Shown here: piece after piece, positions 14,260 to 20,626 of the stretch
Layout: each line of letters begins with the position of its first letter
Position numbering within the stretch: position 1 is the first letter of the stretch
IMG/VR virus record: IMGVR_UViG_3300034066_000648
Coordinates: 1-25,234 of that record
Reading direction: 5' to 3' (one strand)
From: a virus
Length of the DNA stretch: 25,234 bases
The notes under the pieces: generated by a model
Told to the model about the DNA's origin: nothing
The model's input: only the letters and a program-made list of their open reading frames with translations
Database searches by the model: none
Program-made: the position numbers and the translations under genes

Positions 14260-15602
14260 TCGCCAACCTTGACCACGAGCGCCTGCTGCTCGCCTCGGCG
14301 CTGCTCGACGACGGTCGCACGATGCAGGCGATGCTCGGCGGGGGCATCACGCGGCGCTCGTTCCACGATTCACGCAACCAGATCGTCTTCGACACGCTCT
14401 CCGAGATGGTGGCGGCCGGAATGGCGACGACGGACGACGTGCTCTACGCCGAACTGATCGCCAAGCAGCGCTTCGAGGCCGCAGGCGGCCACGCCTACAT
14501 CGTCGGGCTGACTAGCGCGGCGCCGACCTCGCTCAATGCGAAATACTACCTCGAGCGCGTGCTGCGCCTTGCCGTGGCGCGCGACGCCGTCCGAATCGCC
14601 CAGCGCATCGCCGAGCGCGTCGAGCAGGAGGCCGAGGCGACTGAACCGCTCGCCGAGTTGATCGCCGGCGGGGCACGCGACCTCCTGAGCATCGCAGCAG
14701 GCTCAGACGCGGACGGAGAGGAGTCCTGGGATCAGCTGGTGGAGCGCGCCACGGTTGAGCTTGAGCAAAAGATCCTAGGCGAGCAGAGGCGCGAGCTAAT
14801 GCCGTTCCCTTGGCCGATCTGCAACCAGCGCTTCGGCGAGATGGAGAGGCAGCAGCTGGTCGTCATCGCCGGCCGCTCCTCCTCGGGCAAATCATCGCTA
14901 GCTCGGCCGATCCTGGCTCACCTCGCGAACCAAGGCCGTCGTTGCTATTACGTGACCCTCGAGGTCGCGCCGCACAAAGTGCCGCTTCAGATCGCGGCTT
15001 CGCTGGCCGGCGTTGGGCTACGGCGCATTTACGCTGAACACCCAGCGTCGCAGGCCGAGATCCGCAAGGCGCTAGTCGAGCTCCGCGGCAAGAACATCAC
15101 GGTCTCGAGCCGCGACTCCTCGCTCGCTCGCATCGAGGCACGCGCCCGCGCGCTGCACGCCGGCGGTGGGCTCGACGTGCTCTTTGTCGATCACGGCGGG
15201 CTCGTGAAGGAGATCTACGAGGCCAAGGGCAGCGGCGAGAAGGTCAACGCCTGCGGAATGGTGACCAAGACCTTCAAACGCCTCGCGCGCGACCTCGACA
15301 TCCTCGTCGTGATGTTGTGGCAGTTGAATCGCGAATCAGCCAAGGACGGCAACCGCGAGCCCAACGTGACCGACCTCAAGGACTCGGGCAGCGTCGAGGA
15401 GGACGCGGACAAGGTCATTCTGATCCACCGACCCAACGAGGACGCCATCACCGGCCAGCAGCAGCGCGACACCGACTTCGAGGCTGACCGGCCGAGGTTC
15501 TTCACGAACGTCATCCAGGCCAAGGGGCGCGACGACGGCACCGCTGCCCAGTCCTTCTATTTCACGCGGGCAACCGCAACCTTCAACCCGGCAACAAGAT
15601 GA
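14256..15602 (+). CDS. dnaB: DnaB-like replicative helicase
   Basis: A 448-aa protein. ATG 14256 overlaps the loader gene by four bases and gives the usual N-terminus 'DHERLLLASALLDDGRTM'. The N-terminal domain (to about 150) has 'FHDSRNQIVFDTLSEM' and 'AYIVGLTSAAPTSLNAKYY'. The RecA-type core shows Walker A 'GRSSSGKSS' (206-214), 'YYVTLEVA' (motif H1a), Walker B 'LDVLFVDHGGLV' (Asp312), 'VMLWQLNRES' and the arginine-finger region 'LKDSGSVEEDADKVILIHRP'. Typical DnaB proteins have an aromatic residue after the Walker B Asp ('DYLQL'); here it is 'DHGGL', a modest divergence. It unwinds DNA at the phage fork, probably loaded by the preceding protein. Length is normal for the family. Confidence 0.88.
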   Translation: MIANLDHERLLLASALLDDGRTMQAMLGGGITRRSFHDSRNQIVFDTLSEMVAAGMATTDDVLYAELIAKQRFEAAGGHAYIVGLTSAAPTSLNAKYYLERVLRLAVARDAVRIAQRIAERVEQEAEATEPLAELIAGGARDLLSIAAGSDADGEESWDQLVERATVELEQKILGEQRRELMPFPWPICNQRFGEMERQQLVVIAGRSSSGKSSLARPILAHLANQGRRCYYVTLEVAPHKVPLQIAASLAGVGLRRIYAEHPASQAEIRKALVELRGKNITVSSRDSSLARIEARARALHAGGGLDVLFVDHGGLVKEIYEAKGSGEKVNACGMVTKTFKRLARDLDILVVMLWQLNRESAKDGNREPNVTDLKDSGSVEEDADKVILIHRPNEDAITGQQQRDTDFEADRPRFFTNVIQAKGRDDGTAAQSFYFTRATATFNPATR

Positions 15603-15844
15603 ACGACACGATCGAACGCCTAGACAACGTCGCAATGCACCTGCTCACCGAAAACGCCACGCTCTCCCGCGTGATCCGCCATTGCAAAGAACGCCAAGAG
15701 GAGGTGATGGCGCGCCTCAAGCACATCGAGGAGCTTCTCGCTAAAGAACGCGATTTGCGGGGCGATCAGCATCCGATGGCTACCCAGACCCTCACCGGGC
15801 AATCGGACAGTCAGAAAACGCACGCAATGGCCGTTTCCGCTTGA
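15599..15844 (+). CDS. Small coiled-coil protein after the helicase
   Basis: An 81-aa protein coupled to the helicase by ATGA (15599-15602). Residues 1-52 are helical and heptad-like ('RHCKERQEEVMARLKHIEEL'), the remainder is Ser/Thr/Gln-rich and probably disordered. I do not recognise a family. A helicase or primase accessory role is only suggested by the coupling. Confidence 0.55.
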   Translation: MNDTIERLDNVAMHLLTENATLSRVIRHCKERQEEVMARLKHIEELLAKERDLRGDQHPMATQTLTGQSDSQKTHAMAVSA

Positions 15845-15879
15845 CGGAGCGGCGACCTGGCACGCCAATTTGGGGCAGA

Positions 15880-16002
15880 GTGGCACGGAAACCTAAAAAC
15901 ATCACGGCGCACGCCTGGGCGAAGCATCAGAAGCTGACGGCTAAGCTCGGTGGCGCGAAACGGAGGACAAGTGAAGCAAGACGCGGATCGGTTGGAACTT
16001 GA
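15880..16002 (+). CDS. Possible 40-aa basic protein
   Basis: A short GTG-started frame with a GGGG stretch four bases upstream. The product is very basic ('MARKPKNITAHAWAKHQKLT', 'AKLGGAKRRTSEARRG') and overlaps the next gene by 32 bases. The composition resembles small phage nucleic-acid-binding proteins, and the gap of about 125 bases would otherwise be empty. With no clear homologue and a GTG start it is uncertain. Confidence 0.33.
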   Translation: MARKPKNITAHAWAKHQKLTAKLGGAKRRTSEARRGSVGT

Positions 16003-16222
16003 GGCGCTACGCCTCGCAAATCGCGCTGCGCGGTCCATCGCGCAGCTGGAATCCCATCGGAAGTCGTTGGTGAAGGAACACGCCGAGCGCATCAAGCGCC
16101 TGCGGCAGATCATCGAGAGCATCCAGCAGCGCGACCAGCTGGGCACGTTGGGGCTCGAGGACGCGGTCGTCCTGAGCGAGTCAGCTGCGGCCCTAGTGCA
16201 TAACCCGCTGGAGGGGCTGTGA
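15971..16222 (+). CDS. Small coiled-coil protein
   Basis: A protein of 83 residues from GTG 15971, which has GGAGG four bases upstream; GTG 15950 would add seven residues ('MARNGGQ') and cannot be excluded. It is a single long helical, charged segment ('LELEALRLANRAARSIAQLE', 'HRKSLVKEHAERIKRLRQII') likely to form a coiled coil, ending in a short apolar tail. No family is recognised. The gene lies between the helicase operon and the packaging region, with GGAGGGG in its last codons acting as ribosome binding site for the next gene. Confidence 0.55.
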   Translation: MKQDADRLELEALRLANRAARSIAQLESHRKSLVKEHAERIKRLRQIIESIQQRDQLGTLGLEDAVVLSESAAALVHNPLEGL

Positions 16223-16225
16223 GCC

Positions 16226-16669
16226 GTGATCACCTACACGCTCAACCGCCAGCCGGTACATAGGCTGCGCTACGACGGGGCGAGCGAGGCGGCGAAGGTT
16301 AGCTGCGAGATGTTCGAGCGGCTGCTCGAGTTGGACACGCTCAAGCACGACAGCGCCGCGAACCTAGTGCGCCGGCTGGCGACCCTGGCTGACCTATCGC
16401 CCAGCGCCTTCCGGCTCGTGCTGCGCGCAGGCTCGGGCGATACGGGCTCGATCCTGGCGTCGTTCGAGCAGCAGGCGGTGGACCGCGGCAAGACGCGGCA
16501 AGCATTACACTGGGAATGGCAGGAGGACGTGCGGCGTATTCGGATGGTTTTCCCCGAGGTTGCCGCCGTGCTCGTCGAGCTTAGGGAAACGATTAAGCAT
16601 CGGGAAGATGCGATGAGCAGCGCGGATGGGCTGCGCGAGGCGATGCGGCAGACGGAGGGCGACGAGTGA
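16226..16669 (+). CDS. Hypothetical helical protein upstream of the packaging region
   Basis: A 147-aa protein with a GTG start and a clear Shine-Dalgarno (GGAGGGG, about nine bases upstream). It opens with a short strand region ('ITYTLNRQPVHRLRYDGASE') followed by helices ('LVRRLATLADLSPSAFRLVL', 'WQEDVRRIRMVFPEVAAVLV'). I do not recognise the fold. By position, just before the terminase block, it could be a late regulator or a DNA-binding packaging factor, but nothing in the sequence shows this. Confidence 0.6.
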   Translation: MITYTLNRQPVHRLRYDGASEAAKVSCEMFERLLELDTLKHDSAANLVRRLATLADLSPSAFRLVLRAGSGDTGSILASFEQQAVDRGKTRQALHWEWQEDVRRIRMVFPEVAAVLVELRETIKHREDAMSSADGLREAMRQTEGDE

Positions 16670-16689
16670 CGCAGGGCAAAACGTCGGAT

Positions 16690-16722
16690 TTCCTTACAGG
16701 AGGGGGGCGGGGGAGTAAGGAA
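16690..16722 (+). repeat. Inverted repeat with G-rich loop upstream of the small terminase gene
   Basis: TTCCTTAC (16690-16697) pairs perfectly with GTAAGGAA (16715-16722) around a 17-base G-rich loop. The TTTCCTTAC/GATTCCTTAC arms could be two inverted copies of a binding site, for example for the terminase small subunit. The gap contains no coding sequence that I can support. Confidence 0.55.
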
Positions 16723-16726
16723 TCTT

Positions 16727-16752
16727 TTACAGGGCGGGGGCGTCCGCGGGTT
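16727..16752 (+). other. Candidate cos site (cosN-like)
   Basis: TTAC-A-GGGCGG (16727-16737), seven further bases, then CGCGGGTT (16745-16752). The lambda cosN core, as I remember it, has TTAC-G-GGGCGG, six bases, then CGCGGGTT, so 18 positions match in order with a one-base length difference in the middle. The site sits 60 bases upstream of the small terminase gene, the same place as lambda cos relative to Nu1. This is a resemblance from memory, not a computed alignment. Confidence 0.5.
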
Positions 16753-16814
16753 GCAAGACCTAGCGCAAAAAAACGGGGCTGGGCTTTGAGGCAATCTTGC
16801 CGGAACGCGACACA

Positions 16815-17276
16815 ATGACACAGGACGCACTCGCTCGGGCGCTTAAGATCACGCGGCCGACGCTGCGCGAATGGCAGAAGCGCGACGACTGGCCGACCGG
16901 GGCGACCCTCGAGCAGTTGATCGCGTGGCGCGACGAGCGCGGGCTCGGTCGAATCAAGGACGGGAGCCTGGGCGCGCTGAAAGCCGAGCTGATGCGGCGC
17001 GACATCGAGTTGCGCGATCTCAAGCTAGGCCGCGAACGCGGCAACGTGGTCGAGCGCGAGGTCGTGCAAGATATGCTCCAGCTGCTCAGCCAAAAGCTCG
17101 ACCTCCTCCTGCGGCTCAAGCTTGAGGTCGAGCTCGGCCCGCGCGTCGCCGGCAAGTCAGCCGCGGAGGCGAACGTCGAAGGCGGGCTAATCCTGGACGA
17201 GATCCGCGAGGTGATCGCGGGCAACTTGGCGCGGTTCGAGACGGAGGCCATCAAGAAGAGCGCAACGGAAGATTAG
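16815..17276 (+). CDS. terS: Terminase small subunit (Nu1-like)
   Basis: A 153-aa protein from ATG 16815 (an upstream TTG at 16797 would add six residues). The N-terminus is a helix-turn-helix ('DALARALKITRPTLREWQKR', residues about 4-23) like the DNA-binding domain of lambda gpNu1, followed by 'EQLIAWRDERGL' and a coiled coil ('LKAELMRRDIELRDLKLGRE'). The C-terminal part is helical with 'QLLSQKLDLLLRLKLEVELG' and is likely the oligomerisation and large-subunit-binding region. It would recognise the packaging site in the preceding gap. Length is in the family range (gpNu1 is 181 aa). Two small genes and a methyltransferase separate it from the large subunit, which is less usual. Confidence 0.68.
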   Translation: MTQDALARALKITRPTLREWQKRDDWPTGATLEQLIAWRDERGLGRIKDGSLGALKAELMRRDIELRDLKLGRERGNVVEREVVQDMLQLLSQKLDLLLRLKLEVELGPRVAGKSAAEANVEGGLILDEIREVIAGNLARFETEAIKKSATED

Positions 17277-17316
17277 GCTTTACATCCGAAGCGGCTTGGG
17301 TTCTGTTGATCGCACG

Positions 17317-17520
17317 ATGAACCGCAACACCAGCCAGTACCTCAAGGGCCAGATTGTCCGCATCCTGCCGCAGTTCCGCGACGTTCCCGTCGACAGCCAC
17401 TACGTCATCGTCGGCGAAGACGAGGGCAAGGGGCGGGTCGACATCTCGCCGGTCGAATGGAATCACGGCCGCATCACGCCGGTCGAAGTCATCCGCGTCG
17501 AAATGATTGAGCTCGTCTGA
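17317..17520 (+). CDS. Small beta-rich protein, unknown
   Basis: A 67-aa protein from ATG 17317, with a possible TTG further upstream. It appears to be a small beta barrel ('YLKGQIVRILPQFRDVPVDS', 'HYVIVGEDEGKGRVDISPVE', 'WNHGRITPVEVIRVEMIELV'), a fold often found in nucleic-acid- or peptide-binding modules. No family is recognised. It ends six bases before the methyltransferase start. Confidence 0.55.
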   Translation: MNRNTSQYLKGQIVRILPQFRDVPVDSHYVIVGEDEGKGRVDISPVEWNHGRITPVEVIRVEMIELV

Positions 17521-17521
17521 T

Positions 17522-18412
17522 ATGGTATGGATCATACCGGAATCACTCACCTCAGTCTGTGCGCCGGCTACGGCGGAATCGACCTCGGACTGCGTCGCTG
17601 CATCCCTAGCCTCCGAACGATTGCTTACTCGGAGATCGAAGCCTTCGCCTGCGAAGTCCTACTTGCGCGAATGGAAGGCGGGCAGATTGACGCGGCTCCG
17701 ATCTGGCCTGATGTCCGGTCTTTCCCGTGGGAACAATTTCGCGAGCGCGTGGATATCCTCTCTGGAGGGTATCCGTGCCAGCCGTTCTCCGCAGCCGGCA
17801 AGCGACTCGGACAAGAAGACCAGCGCCACCTCTGGCCCAGCATCGCAAGAGGAATTTCCATTCTCCGACCGAGACTCTGCTTCTTCGAGAACGTCGAAGG
17901 GCACATCAGCCTGGGGCTGCGAGAAGTCATCGACGACCTGGACGGCCTTGGTTACGCGGCGACGTTCGGAGTATTTAGCGCGGCGGAACTTGGCGCGTGC
18001 CACGAGCGCAAGCGTCTATTCATCCTTGCCTACTCCGTGCGCGAACGAGGATTCCTTTCGCCTAAAGGGCTCCTCGCAGCAGTCGAAGACTTTAGAGGCA
18101 AGAGCACGGCGAGGCGAACTGAAGACGGCTGGATATGCGATCGATGTGGACAGGATATCTTTGACGGCTGCGAATGTGACCATCGAGAATCTCAATGTCC
18201 TTCGTGCTCCGAGTGGACATATCCATTCGTCTACGAGCCAGCGGACGGATGCTCTCAATGCGGACAGTCTTTCCCCAGCTGGTCAGATCACACAAGCTGG
18301 CCCATTGAATCCTGCGTTCGTGGAGGTGATGATGGGGCTGCCAATCGGGTGGACCGATTGCGCCTACTCGGAAACGGCGTCGTCCCCGCAGTCGCCGAGC
18401 GAGCCTTTGTGA
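17522..18412 (+). other. ORF overlapping the methyltransferase in the +1 frame
   Basis: A 296-codon open frame from ATG 17522 (or TTG 17507) to the stop at 18412, lying almost entirely within the methyltransferase gene, one base out of phase. The two starts are five bases apart (ATGGTATGG). The product is Ser/Thr/Arg-rich but contains 'SVYSSLPTPCANEDS' and near the end 'LNPAFVEVMMGLPIGWTDC'. I have seen the [LW]PTP..x..D and LNP.[FW]VE.[LM]MG.P.GWT combination in database proteins next to phage cytosine methyltransferases. It may be a passive shadow, because these strings are what methyltransferase motifs VIII and X give when read +1. Coding status is undecided. Confidence 0.25.
17524..17538 (+). 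promoter_or_regulatory. Short palindrome over the methyltransferase start codon
   Basis: GGTAT (17524-17528) and ATACC (17534-17538) flank GGATC, spanning the start codon ATG 17527. It is long enough to be a protein-binding site for autoregulation but short enough to be chance. Confidence 0.25.
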
Positions 18413-18444
18413 CCTTGCTCGATGAACTGCTTGCCGACGCCTGA
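17527..18444 (+). CDS. dcm: DNA (cytosine-5)-methyltransferase with Zn-binding target-recognition region
   Basis: A 305-aa C5-MTase. Motif I 'LSLCAGYGGIDLGL' (9-22) binds AdoMet, motif IV 'SGGYPCQPFSAAGKR' carries the catalytic Cys84, motif VI is 'ENVEGH' (121-126), motif VIII 'CHERKRLFILAY', and motif X 'RLRLLGNGVVPAVAERAF' (278-294). All are intact, so the enzyme should be active. The target-recognition region (about 195-255) has paired cysteines Cys204/207, 215/217, 224/227 and 242/245 plus His219, which looks like two zinc knuckles, an uncommon insertion. No restriction endonuclease is next to it, so it is probably an orphan that protects phage DNA. Its nucleotides also carry a long +1 ORF. 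Placement between the two terminase genes is notable. The recognised sequence cannot be deduced. Confidence 0.9.
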   Translation: MDHTGITHLSLCAGYGGIDLGLRRCIPSLRTIAYSEIEAFACEVLLARMEGGQIDAAPIWPDVRSFPWEQFRERVDILSGGYPCQPFSAAGKRLGQEDQRHLWPSIARGISILRPRLCFFENVEGHISLGLREVIDDLDGLGYAATFGVFSAAELGACHERKRLFILAYSVRERGFLSPKGLLAAVEDFRGKSTARRTEDGWICDRCGQDIFDGCECDHRESQCPSCSEWTYPFVYEPADGCSQCGQSFPSWSDHTSWPIESCVRGGDDGAANRVDRLRLLGNGVVPAVAERAFVTLLDELLADA

Positions 18445-18445
18445 G

Positions 18446-18565
18446 ATGGTCCGGGACGTAATGGCTGCGCTTGGGCGCCGCGGGGGCCTTGCGCGCTCGG
18501 CGGCGAAAGTGCAGGCCGCGAAGCTCAACGGCAAGAAGGGCGGGAGGCCGCGGAAGAAACGATGA
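18446..18565 (+). CDS. 39-aa Lys/Arg/Gly-rich protein between dcm and terL
   Basis: A short gene from ATG 18446, one base after the methyltransferase stop, to the TGA that overlaps the terL start (18562-18565). The product is 'MVRDVMAALGRRGGLARSAA' continuing to 'AKLNGKKGGRPRKKR'. The 'G..GG.ArS.aK..AAk.NGkKGGRPRK' layout is frequent in very small phage and bacterial basic proteins, probably nucleic-acid binders. It fills the gap exactly with stop-start coupling at the 3' side, which supports it as real. Function unknown. Confidence 0.65.
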   Translation: MVRDVMAALGRRGGLARSAAKVQAAKLNGKKGGRPRKKR

Positions 18566-20340
18566 GCGCCGAGCAACTCCTCGCCGGCTTCCGCCTACCG
18601 CGGCCGGACCGCTCGCCGATCTACGACTGGGCGCGGCGCCACGTCCAGCTGCCGGAATCCTACGCGACGCCGGGGCCGTTCAACGTGCGCTTGTCGCCGT
18701 GGCTCGTGCCGATCTTCGACGCGCTGCAAAATCCGCTGGTCCGGCGCGTTCACTTTAGGAAAGCCGTGCAGATCGGCGGCACGCTGGTCGCCGACGTCTG
18801 GCTGCCGTGGATCATCGCGAACGATCCCGGCCCGATTAGCTGGACGATGCAGACGGACGAGATGGTTGAGAAGCACGCGAAGACGCGCCTCTGGCCGCTC
18901 CTCGAGCGCTGCCGGCCGGTGGCCGCAATGCTGCCGAAGCCGGGGCCGCATCGGACGACGACGGAGATTTTCTTTGGCGGCTTCTTCGTGACGCTCAACG
19001 CGGCGAACCTCTCGACGCAGCAGAGCCAGTCGATCCGCTACAAAATAAACGACGAGCTCTGGCTTCCGCGCTGGCAGGAGATCTACGGGCACGCGGTGGC
19101 GCGCGTCTCGAAGTTCGAGGAGGTCGGGCGCTCGAAGATCTACAACGCGAGCCAAGCGCCGGTGATGGACGCGGAGACGGGCAACGTGGAGGACACAAGC
19201 TTTCGCTCGGGAGACCAAGGCGAGTGGCACGCCGAGTGTCCAGGCTGCCGCAAGATCCTTCCGGTCGCGTTCGAGGTGCTGCACAAGGAGCAGCGCGGCG
19301 GCGTGATCTGGGACCGAGCGGCGCGCCGCGATGACGAGACGTGGGACGTCGGGCGCGCGGTCGAGACGTGCCGCTTTCGCTGCATCGCTTGCGGCCACGA
19401 GTCCGCGGACAGCGACGCGACCCGCGCCGGCTGGGCGAAGACTGGGCGCTTCGTGCCGATGAATCCTGCGGCGCCGCGCGAGGTGCGCTCGTTCCGGCTG
19501 GAGGCAATCGTCACACGCCCGATGCGGCTCCTAGTCGAAGAATTCCTCCAGGCCGAAAACCAGCTGGTCCGCACGGGAGACGAGCAGGCGAAGATCGAGT
19601 TCCGCACCAAGCGGCAGGCGCTGCCGTGGATCGTCGAGAAGAAAGCGGTGAACGTGCTGCTGAAGGACTCGGGCTACAAGTTGGCCGACTACGCGCAGGG
19701 CGAGTCGATCCCCGACGAGGCGATCCGCTTTATAGCAATCGACCGCCAGCAGGACCACTTCTGGGTCGAGGTCGGCGCGTTCAGCACGGCGCAGGGTCCG
19801 CGCTATCGCCAGCTGTGGTTCGGGCGCATCGACACGCGGGATCAGCTGCGGGCGCTCCAGGAGCGGTTCAAGGTATCGTCGGCCTGTGTCGCGCAGGACC
19901 GCGGCTATCGGCCGGCGGACGTGGACCGCGACTGCGCGGAGTTCGGCTGGCGCTCGATGCGCGGCTACGGCCGGCGGACGTGGACGATGCGCGACGAGGC
20001 GACCGGCACGATGGTCAACTTCCCGTTCTCGGATCCGCAGGTGAGCGACTACCGGGGCGGCGACGTCTACTTTTACAATTGGTCCGGCGATTACTTCAAG
20101 GACACGCTGGCGACTGCGCTTGAGGGCAAGGGCGATCTGCGCTGGGAACTGCCGAGCGACGTTAATCCGCTTTACCTTGAGCACCTCAAGGGCGAGGCCA
20201 AGGTCGAGGTGCGGACCGGCGTCTGGCAATGGGTCGAAGTCAGAAGCAATGCGCCGAACCACGGCTTGGACACGAGCGCGATGCTCCTCTGTATGGCGAC
20301 CATCGCGGGAATCATCCGCTTCACCCCGTCAAAGTCGTAG
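18562..20340 (+). CDS. terL: Terminase large subunit (GpA-type)
   Basis: A 592-aa GpA-family terminase, the ATPase and nuclease that cuts and packages DNA. The N-terminal ATPase region has 'PGPFNVRLSPWLVPIFDAL', the adenine/Walker-A-like 'FRKAVQIGGTLVADVW' (65-80; deviant as in lambda gpA), and 'YKINDELWLPRWQEI' at the Walker B position. A zinc-ribbon follows: Cys226/229 and Cys274/277. The C-terminal nuclease domain begins at 'RFIAIDRQQDHFWVEVGAF' (Asp394), with 'ACVAQDRGYRPADVDRD' (Asp446) and 'NHGLDTSAMLLCMA' near the end, the expected acidic residues. GpA enzymes normally recognise cos sites, which agrees with a cosN-like sequence upstream. Start: ATGA overlap with the 39-aa gene. The family is clear. 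Confidence 0.93.
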   Translation: MSAEQLLAGFRLPRPDRSPIYDWARRHVQLPESYATPGPFNVRLSPWLVPIFDALQNPLVRRVHFRKAVQIGGTLVADVWLPWIIANDPGPISWTMQTDEMVEKHAKTRLWPLLERCRPVAAMLPKPGPHRTTTEIFFGGFFVTLNAANLSTQQSQSIRYKINDELWLPRWQEIYGHAVARVSKFEEVGRSKIYNASQAPVMDAETGNVEDTSFRSGDQGEWHAECPGCRKILPVAFEVLHKEQRGGVIWDRAARRDDETWDVGRAVETCRFRCIACGHESADSDATRAGWAKTGRFVPMNPAAPREVRSFRLEAIVTRPMRLLVEEFLQAENQLVRTGDEQAKIEFRTKRQALPWIVEKKAVNVLLKDSGYKLADYAQGESIPDEAIRFIAIDRQQDHFWVEVGAFSTAQGPRYRQLWFGRIDTRDQLRALQERFKVSSACVAQDRGYRPADVDRDCAEFGWRSMRGYGRRTWTMRDEATGTMVNFPFSDPQVSDYRGGDVYFYNWSGDYFKDTLATALEGKGDLRWELPSDVNPLYLEHLKGEAKVEVRTGVWQWVEVRSNAPNHGLDTSAMLLCMATIAGIIRFTPSKS

Positions 20341-20350
20341 CATTACGGGG

Positions 20351-20394
20351 CGTCAAAAAACCTTTTGACGGCTGCCGCTCTTTTATGGCGGCAG
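20351..20394 (+). promoter_or_regulatory. Tandem hairpins before the gpW-like gene
   Basis: CGTCAAAA (20351-20358) pairs perfectly with TTTTGACG (20363-20370), loop AACC. A second stem CTGCCGC (20372-20378) with GCGGCAG (20388-20394) puts the start codon of the next gene (20385) in its nine-base loop. No ribosome binding site is present. This could be a terminator-like or translation-control element between the terminase and the head genes. Confidence 0.5.
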
Positions 20395-20624
20395 ACAATC
20401 CCTTTCTCGACGTCGACGTTGCTACGCTCACGACGCTCAAGACCAAGGTCTTGGACGCGATTCAAGCGTGCCTCCTCAACACGAGCTACTCGCTCAACGG
20501 CAAGAGCGTGACGCGCGCCGATCTTAACACGCTAAATAAGATGCTGGGCGACATCGTCTCGGCGATTGAATACCAAAACGGCGACACGACCGACACGACG
20601 TTCGTGAGCTTCACGGGCAATTGA
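20385..20624 (+). CDS. Head-tail joining protein (gpW-like)
   Basis: A 79-aa protein between terL and the portal, the exact position of lambda gpW (68 aa). The core 'LTTLKTKVLDAIQACLLNTS', 'YSLNGKSVTRADLNTLNKML' and 'GDIVSAIEY' follows the gpW pattern of helix, beta hairpin ('NGKSVTRAD') and helix; gpW has 'RVEFTATSVSDLKKYI' in the same place. gpW acts after packaging to close the portal vertex and create the site for the FII connector. The Thr/Asp-rich C-terminus is a local addition. Start ATG 20385 lies within a hairpin; earlier in-frame starts would run into the terminase region. Confidence 0.75.
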   Translation: MAADNPFLDVDVATLTTLKTKVLDAIQACLLNTSYSLNGKSVTRADLNTLNKMLGDIVSAIEYQNGDTTDTTFVSFTGN

Positions 20625-20626
20625 TT

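Noticed and set aside
15841-15970. Small CCGCT/AGCGG hairpin after the 81-aa gene as a terminator
   Set aside because: Five-base stem with no U tract; too weak to support.
20343-20352. TTACGGGGCG after terL, also similar to the left part of lambda cosN
   Set aside because: Only ten bases match and the right half (CGCGGGTT) is missing; the sequence enters an A/U-rich hairpin. The gap upstream of the small terminase is a better cos candidate.
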